From NCBI RefSeq assembly GCF_000026365.1, contig NC_012992.1, forward strand, positions 1,178,001-1,242,000: a stretch of 64,000 nt of DNA. Reading direction: 5' to 3'. Source of the DNA: Zygosaccharomyces rouxii (lineage: Eukaryota > Ascomycota > Saccharomycetes > Saccharomycetales > Saccharomycetaceae). Below, piece by piece: positions 59,719-64,000 of the stretch (position 1 is the first letter of the stretch; every line of letters begins with the position of its first letter). The notes under the pieces were generated by a model, which was not told where the DNA came from, ran no database searches, and saw nothing but the letters and a program-made list of their open reading frames with translations. The position numbers were made by a program, and so were the translations under genes.

Positions 59719-60774
59719 TCAGCTTGCCTCTTCCTCTTCCTCTTCACCGCCCGCTTCGTCCACTTCACCGCCCATGGATCGGTTTGTAGTGGCACTTATT
59801 AGTCCGCGTTTCACCACACGCAGTGCATTTGGTATAGTGACACCGTCTTGTGGTATTCCTGCATATTCTTCACTCCATGCGTAGATACGATCTTTGATTC
59901 TAGCGGCTTTGATAAGCGCATTCCTCACTTTTTGTAAATTTCTAACAAATTCTTGGTTCCTTTGTAGTGCAATTTGTGCCAACTGTCTCGTTATTTCTAT
60001 TTCTTCGCTTACTTCGGGTGTATTCGCCTCGGGTACAAGGTTCAAAATGGAGTCTGATCCGCCCAGTCTTGGTAATGCGAAAAATGGATCACCATCTTCT
60101 ATTTCCTCTTCCTTCAAACCTTGCTTGTCTTTATCCTCCACGTCTGTTTCTTCCTCCTCCGGCAATCGTAGATTATGGTCATAGTTTGGTAAGTTTAAGT
60201 TAGCTTCATTTAGCACTTGCGAATAGTCGCCTAGAAACACTTCCAAAAGCTTCGCATATCTAATTACAGAGTTCTGTTCTCGTTCCACCATGAGAACTGC
60301 TTGTAGTGCTAAATCACGTAGTACTTTACTTCTAAACGGACGTGAAACTGGTTCATGGTTAGTGACGTCGGCCAATGATGAAATCGGAGTCAGAATCTTC
60401 CTCACATCTACTAAACGAGACAACTCATCATATTCATCATCATCCTCATCATCAAATTCACTTCCATCCTCTCTAGATACACGCATACGTTTTCTCCTTT
60501 GTAATAGATTATGTTCTGAACCATTGTAGTAGACGCGGTCTTCATCGATAGGCTTAGAATTATTTAGCATTTGTCTCGTTACCAATTCACTACCTTGCAG
60601 AAGCTTATTGCCCCTATTACTTGAAATACCACCCGCATCAAGGTATATCATAGATCCATCTATAGATCTTTTCAGAGGGGGGTAGTTCCCGCTCTTTTCT
60701 CTGATTATACGTCTTGAAAAGGATTCGATATATTTCTGCTCCTCTTCAGGAGCTATTCCATCTTCAGAAGTCAT
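59719..60774 (-). CDS. RXT2: RXT2, subunit of the Rpd3L histone deacetylase complex
   Basis: The ATG at 60772-60774 gives 351 residues; an in-frame TTG two codons upstream is not used. An Rxt2-type N-terminal region is visible (YYNGSEHNLLQRRKRMR, SSLADVTNHEPVSRPF, LEVFLGDYSQVLNE), followed by acidic low complexity and a predicted helical region near 260-310. The C-terminus is Glu-rich. It is shorter than S. cerevisiae Rxt2 (430). The protein is part of the large Rpd3 deacetylase that represses transcription. It corresponds to YBR095C, convergent with PBY1. Confidence 0.92.
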   Translation of the reverse strand: MTSEDGIAPEEEQKYIESFSRRIIREKSGNYPPLKRSIDGSMIYLDAGGISSNRGNKLLQGSELVTRQMLNNSKPIDEDRVYYNGSEHNLLQRRKRMRVSREDGSEFDDEDDDEYDELSRLVDVRKILTPISSLADVTNHEPVSRPFRSKVLRDLALQAVLMVEREQNSVIRYAKLLEVFLGDYSQVLNEANLNLPNYDHNLRLPEEEETDVEDKDKQGLKEEEIEDGDPFFALPRLGGSDSILNLVPEANTPEVSEEIEITRQLAQIALQRNQEFVRNLQKVRNALIKAARIKDRIYAWSEEYAGIPQDGVTIPNALRVVKRGLISATTNRSMGGEVDEAGGEEEEEEAS

Positions 60775-60895
60775 CTCCAAGAACAGCTAGCCAATAATTG
60801 ATAAAGCACTCTTCACCCACTGTTGTCATATGTGTTAGGCCCTTTGAAATAATGTAGCTCATTTTTATTTTTTTGAAAGGTACCATAATATTGAA

Positions 60896-60903
60896 CACGT
60901 GAT
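60896..60903. promoter_or_regulatory. E-box (CACGTGAT) in the RXT2/YBR096W promoter
   Basis: CACGTGAT is the reverse complement of ATCACGTG, which fits the Cbf1 consensus RTCACRTG. It lies midway in the divergent gap. Pho4 could also bind the core. Confidence 0.5.
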
Positions 60904-61024
60904 CCGTAAACGGTTCAATTACGTGCTAAGTTTGATCAAATCTTGTTGATTAATGTTAGTCCATGTAATAGTTGCAGAACTCGGAAAATTATTCGATATC
61001 TCGAGCAGAAAGTCCCATTGGATC

Positions 61025-61711
61025 ATGAGTCTCTTCGCTATTTTCAAATACCTATTTCTGTTTTATCTGGTATCATCATACAAGTCTCTCCCAGGGGCCT
61101 ACTTTGTAAGATTTTTCTGGGCAGCTTTTCCATCTTATCTGCTCCCCAGATTGCTTGGCATTCGAGAAACTGAGAATATCAAGAAACTCCAAAGGAACAA
61201 ATACGGCTGTTTTGCACATGCAACCACTTCTACTTATGTCTCCCCCTTTGAAGTCGATTTTTACTTACATAAGAGTAATAGCACTTATTTCGAAGAATTG
61301 GATTTTAACAGAACTGCCCTAATGACTAGAATTTTTCAAAAATTGGGCTTGGAAAAAGGACTTCCCTACATTCCTGTAGCCAATGTGTTTACGAATTTTC
61401 TGAAAGAAATTAAGCCATTTGAAAAATATCAAATCACTTCTGTTATCCTGTGTTGGGATCAAAAATGGATATACATTATGAGTAGATATACTAAGAAGAA
61501 TGGTAAAGTACTATGCTCTCTTTCATTGACTAAATATGTTTTGAAAGAAGGTAGAAAAACTGTACCACCTAGAGTTGCTCTAGAATATTGTGGACTGTAC
61601 AACGAAGAAGCAGCTGAAATTTCTGAGAGGAACCTAAAGTTTCTATCCAAGAGTGGGTTCGACAATACTGTTGAATTGGAGAATTTGGAGCACTCATACA
61701 TGAAGCTCTGA
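61025..61711 (+). CDS. YBR096W: YBR096W family, THEM6-like membrane thioesterase-fold protein
   Basis: From the ATG at 61025 the protein is 228 residues, close to the roughly 230 of S. cerevisiae YBR096W. An upstream in-frame ATG at 60953 would add 24 residues without family support. A hydrophobic N-terminal segment (SLFAIFKYLFLFYLVSSY) probably anchors it in the ER. The central part resembles the 4HBT/THEM6 hotdog fold (YGCFAHATTSTYVSPFEVDFYLHKSN). Enzymatic function is not established. Position between RXT2 and VPS15 matches YBR096W. Confidence 0.85.
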   Translation: MSLFAIFKYLFLFYLVSSYKSLPGAYFVRFFWAAFPSYLLPRLLGIRETENIKKLQRNKYGCFAHATTSTYVSPFEVDFYLHKSNSTYFEELDFNRTALMTRIFQKLGLEKGLPYIPVANVFTNFLKEIKPFEKYQITSVILCWDQKWIYIMSRYTKKNGKVLCSLSLTKYVLKEGRKTVPPRVALEYCGLYNEEAAEISERNLKFLSKSGFDNTVELENLEHSYMKL

Positions 61712-61750
61712 ATTCCTGTTTATCGTTTCTTTTTCCTGTCGTGCGTCACT

Positions 61751-61773
61751 GTGTCGTCGGAACGACACAAAAT
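61751..61773. promoter_or_regulatory. SMK1: SMK1 promoter: hairpin overlapping a mid-sporulation element (MSE)
   Basis: GTGTCGT-CGGA-ACGACAC (61751-61768) is a perfect inverted repeat with 7-bp arms. Overlapping it, GACACAAAAT at 61764-61773 fits the Ndt80 MSE consensus DNCRCAAAWD. It lies about 220 bp before the SMK1 ATG, and SMK1 is a middle-sporulation gene in S. cerevisiae. Confidence 0.7.
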
Positions 61774-61991
61774 AGAATAAAATAAACAAGATAAAATAAA
61801 ACAAATGGACCAAAAAAATAAAAAATAAAAATAAAAAAAGTGATAGATTCGTGGAATAATATTCTTCAACGGTATAAATATTATTGGGTTGTTCTTCCTT
61901 CTTCTGGTATTTTGTTGAAGAGGTTCCCTATAATTTACATTTTATATTGGACACATTTGCATGGTCATTATAGCTCTACAGAAATATTGAA

Positions 61992-63305
61992 ATGGATTTT
62001 TCCAATGTCTTTGGTAACAACAGAAATGTGTTGAATTGGCAACAAAGAGATCCTAAGCAAGATTGGAAATATTATCGGTACAAACCTAGTGCCGATCGAA
62101 TTAAAAGTTTGCTTACTACACAACCTGAGAAAAAAATTTCTAAGGAACAAGAAGTTGCTCCTAGGACGATTGTTGAAAGTGCGAAATTTTCTATGCCGGC
62201 CAGATATGAATTAATTCAAATATTGGGGAAAGGCTCTTATGGTACTGTATGCTCGATTAAAGACAGACAAAATCCCGATGCGCCATATTCAATAGCGGTT
62301 AAAAAAGTCACGAATATCTTTTACAGAGAAATTCTTTTGAAAAGGGCAATTAGAGAATTAAAGTTTATGAATTATTTCAAGGGACATAAAAACATTGTCA
62401 GTTTAATTAATTTGGAAATTGTTACAGAGAAGCCTTATGACGGTGTCTACTGCTATCAAGAGTTGATAGACTATGATCTAGCCAAAGTAATTCATTCATC
62501 TGTACAGTTGTCTGAGTTCCATGTAAAACATTTTTTCTACCAAATCCTTTGTGGGCTTAAATACATCCATAGTGCCGATGTTATCCATAGGGATTTAAAA
62601 CCTGGTAACATATTATGTTCTTTGAATGGATGTTTGAAAATTTGTGATTTTGGTCTAGCTAGAGGGGTTGCCCCTCAGTATTTTACCACAAAGGAATCAT
62701 ATCATGACATTACCAACTATGTGGCTACACGTTGGTATAGAGCGCCAGAATTGATTTTATCGCATAAGGCATATAGTAAGGCGATTGATATGTGGTCTGT
62801 TGGTTGTATCTTGGCAGAATTTTATGGTAGAAAACCAGTATTTATGGGCAAAGATTCCGTTCATCAAATACATGAAATTACAAAAATTTTAGGGTCCCCC
62901 TCTAAGGAATTATTGATCCATTATGGATCATTAAAAGCATGGAACATGTGTAGTAATGCGACTCCGGCATACAAGAATGTTCCCTGGTCTGATGTTTACC
63001 CATTTGCATCACCAGACGCACTAGATTTAATTGCTCTATTGGTACAGTGGGAGGCAGATCAAAGACTCACTGTGGAGGAGGCCATTGAACACTATTTCTT
63101 ACAAGAAGTGAGAAGGCCAGAAGATGAACCAGTGTGTCCACAAGGTCCATTTGACTTCTCTTATGAACACCAATTGTGCTCCATGCTTAAACTGAGAGAG
63201 TATCTTATCAACGAAGTTATGACATTCAGACAAGAAAGGGCCATATGTGATCCATCCACGCCAGAGATTCTAAAGAACATTGCGGTGATTGAAGATCCAG
63301 AATGA
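61992..63305 (+). CDS. SMK1: SMK1, meiosis-specific MAP kinase
   Basis: A 437-residue MAP kinase, with an N-terminal extension longer than in S. cerevisiae Smk1 (388). Kinase landmarks: glycine loop GKGSYGTVC (79-87), catalytic Lys in IAVKKV (104), HRD at 199-201, DFG at 219-221, and the unusual activation motif T-N-Y (Thr241-Asn-Tyr243) shared with S. cerevisiae Smk1 in place of TEY/TGY. Smk1 directs spore wall assembly after meiosis and autophosphorylates its Tyr with the help of Ssp2. The promoter has an MSE. It corresponds to YPR054W, here between YBR096W and VPS15. Confidence 0.97.
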   Translation: MDFSNVFGNNRNVLNWQQRDPKQDWKYYRYKPSADRIKSLLTTQPEKKISKEQEVAPRTIVESAKFSMPARYELIQILGKGSYGTVCSIKDRQNPDAPYSIAVKKVTNIFYREILLKRAIRELKFMNYFKGHKNIVSLINLEIVTEKPYDGVYCYQELIDYDLAKVIHSSVQLSEFHVKHFFYQILCGLKYIHSADVIHRDLKPGNILCSLNGCLKICDFGLARGVAPQYFTTKESYHDITNYVATRWYRAPELILSHKAYSKAIDMWSVGCILAEFYGRKPVFMGKDSVHQIHEITKILGSPSKELLIHYGSLKAWNMCSNATPAYKNVPWSDVYPFASPDALDLIALLVQWEADQRLTVEEAIEHYFLQEVRRPEDEPVCPQGPFDFSYEHQLCSMLKLREYLINEVMTFRQERAICDPSTPEILKNIAVIEDPE

Positions 63306-63604
63306 ATATATAAAATCGTTTCTACTTGAATAAGGAAAATATGAAAATAAAAAAATAAGGTAAAATAAAATGGTGAAAGCATAATAATCGATTTTGTTAA
63401 TTGAGGACCAACTGGAACCCATTCAATAACAAGTATATATTTTAATTATCTTCTAAATAAACTTATTATATGTATTTAAAAGCATTAAGCATTGATTTTT
63501 CGGCAGAGGCGAACACTTTGAAAGTTAACCGATTATTTGAATAATCAATCTCACAGGTTACAAGGGACACATAAAACGAGATTTAAGCTGAGATATACTT
63601 AGTC

Positions 63605-64000
63605 ATGGGCGCTCAGCTATCCTTATCTGCCCAAACTTCGCCTTCAATTGCTATTTCCTCATATATTGATGTGTTGGATGAAGTTCATTATGTATCGCAA
63701 TTAAACTCTTCCAGATTTCTGAAAACATGTAAAGGGCTGGATCCCAATGGTGAAATCGTTATCAAAGTATTCATTAAGCCTGCGGAAGATTACAACTTAA
63801 AGAAAATCCAAAGGACCATTGAATCGGAGGCATTGTTATTGGCGCCGCTCCCTAATGCCCTAAATTTTAGCAAAGTGATAGAGTCGAATAGAGCTGGATA
63901 TCTGATACGACAACATCTTAAGAGTAATTTATATGATAGACTCAGCTCAAGACCTCATCTACAGAATATTGAATTGAAATTTATGACTTTCCAATTGTTA
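63605..64000 (+). CDS. VPS15: VPS15, N-terminal part (gene continues beyond window)
   Basis: The frame starts with an ATG at 63605 and is open for 132 codons to the window end. The N-terminus MGAQLSL has the myristoylation Gly2 of Vps15, followed by SIAISSYIDVLDEVHYVSQLNSSRFLKTCKGLDPNGEIVIKVFIKP, a block strongly conserved with S. cerevisiae Vps15 and containing the start of the (pseudo)kinase domain. Vps15 is the regulatory partner of the PI 3-kinase Vps34 in vacuolar sorting and autophagy. It corresponds to YBR097W. Preceded by a 299-bp gap after SMK1. Confidence 0.95.
   Translation, partial: MGAQLSLSAQTSPSIAISSYIDVLDEVHYVSQLNSSRFLKTCKGLDPNGEIVIKVFIKPAEDYNLKKIQRTIESEALLLAPLPNALNFSKVIESNRAGYLIRQHLKSNLYDRLSSRPHLQNIELKFMTFQLL

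Noticed and set aside
61840..62034. 64-codon frame overlapping the start of SMK1
   Set aside because: It starts at GTG and overlaps the SMK1 coding sequence in another frame, with no family similarity.

Overview
The window is a compact, AT-leaning nuclear chromosome segment of a budding yeast in the Saccharomycetaceae. Nearly every ORF is intronless and has a clear Saccharomyces cerevisiae counterpart. Gene order points to a lineage that never had the whole-genome duplication: genes that lie on two S. cerevisiae chromosomes after the duplication are interleaved here in one row. From about 1 to 46 kb, members of the YNL080-094 block (EOS1, SWS2, PMS1, SAL1, END3, MKT1, SNN1, TOP2, RHO2, NST1, YNL092W, APP1) alternate with YIL139-142 (REV7, AXL2, CCT2) and YOR085-091 (OST3, TCB1, YVC1, VPS21, PTC5, TMA46). 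From about 46.6 kb to the end, YPR047-054 (MSF1, TAH18, ATG11, MAK3, SMK1) alternates with YBR088-097 (POL30, NHP6, TIM12, PBY1, RXT2, YBR096W, VPS15). Ohnolog pairs such as TCB1/TCB2, VPS21/YPT53 and NHP6A/NHP6B are each one gene. The best guess is the Zygosaccharomyces/Torulaspora clade; the exact species is not certain.

Layout. 1-4.9 kb: end of EOS1, mitoribosomal SWS2, and the divergent DNA-repair pair PMS1/REV7, which share a 108-bp promoter. 5-16 kb: SAL1 carrier, an ACOT9-type mitochondrial acyl-CoA thioesterase for which I recall no S. cerevisiae counterpart, AXL2, END3, CCT2. 16.6-25 kb: MKT1, OST3, SNN1 and a tricalbin whose 3' end is followed by a decayed tandem copy of itself. 25-31 kb: TOP2, a tRNA-Asn(GTT), a possible tRNA relic, RHO2. 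31-46 kb: NST1 (rich in Gln, Glu and His tracts), YVC1, a carnosine N-methyltransferase homologue, VPS21, PTC5, TMA46, APP1. 46.6-64 kb: the second ancestral block, ending in the first 132 codons of VPS15.

Functional themes are dispersed, as is usual in yeast: DNA repair and replication (PMS1, REV7, TOP2, POL30), mitochondria (SWS2, SAL1, thioesterase, PTC5, MSF1, TIM12), membrane traffic and polarity (AXL2, END3, RHO2, VPS21, VPS15, ATG11, APP1, SNN1), protein modification and folding (EOS1, OST3, CCT2, MAK3), and meiosis (SMK1). Promoters hold recognisable control sites: three evenly spaced MCB boxes at POL30, an MCB palindrome at NHP6, SCB-like boxes upstream of AXL2, and an MSE at SMK1. 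No transposon, CRISPR array, rRNA, centromere or horizontally acquired cluster was seen. The more unusual signals are the tricalbin tail duplication, a TATA plus A-rich leader in front of a 15-codon ORF between RHO2 and NST1, and a run of four hairpins between CCT2 and MKT1.
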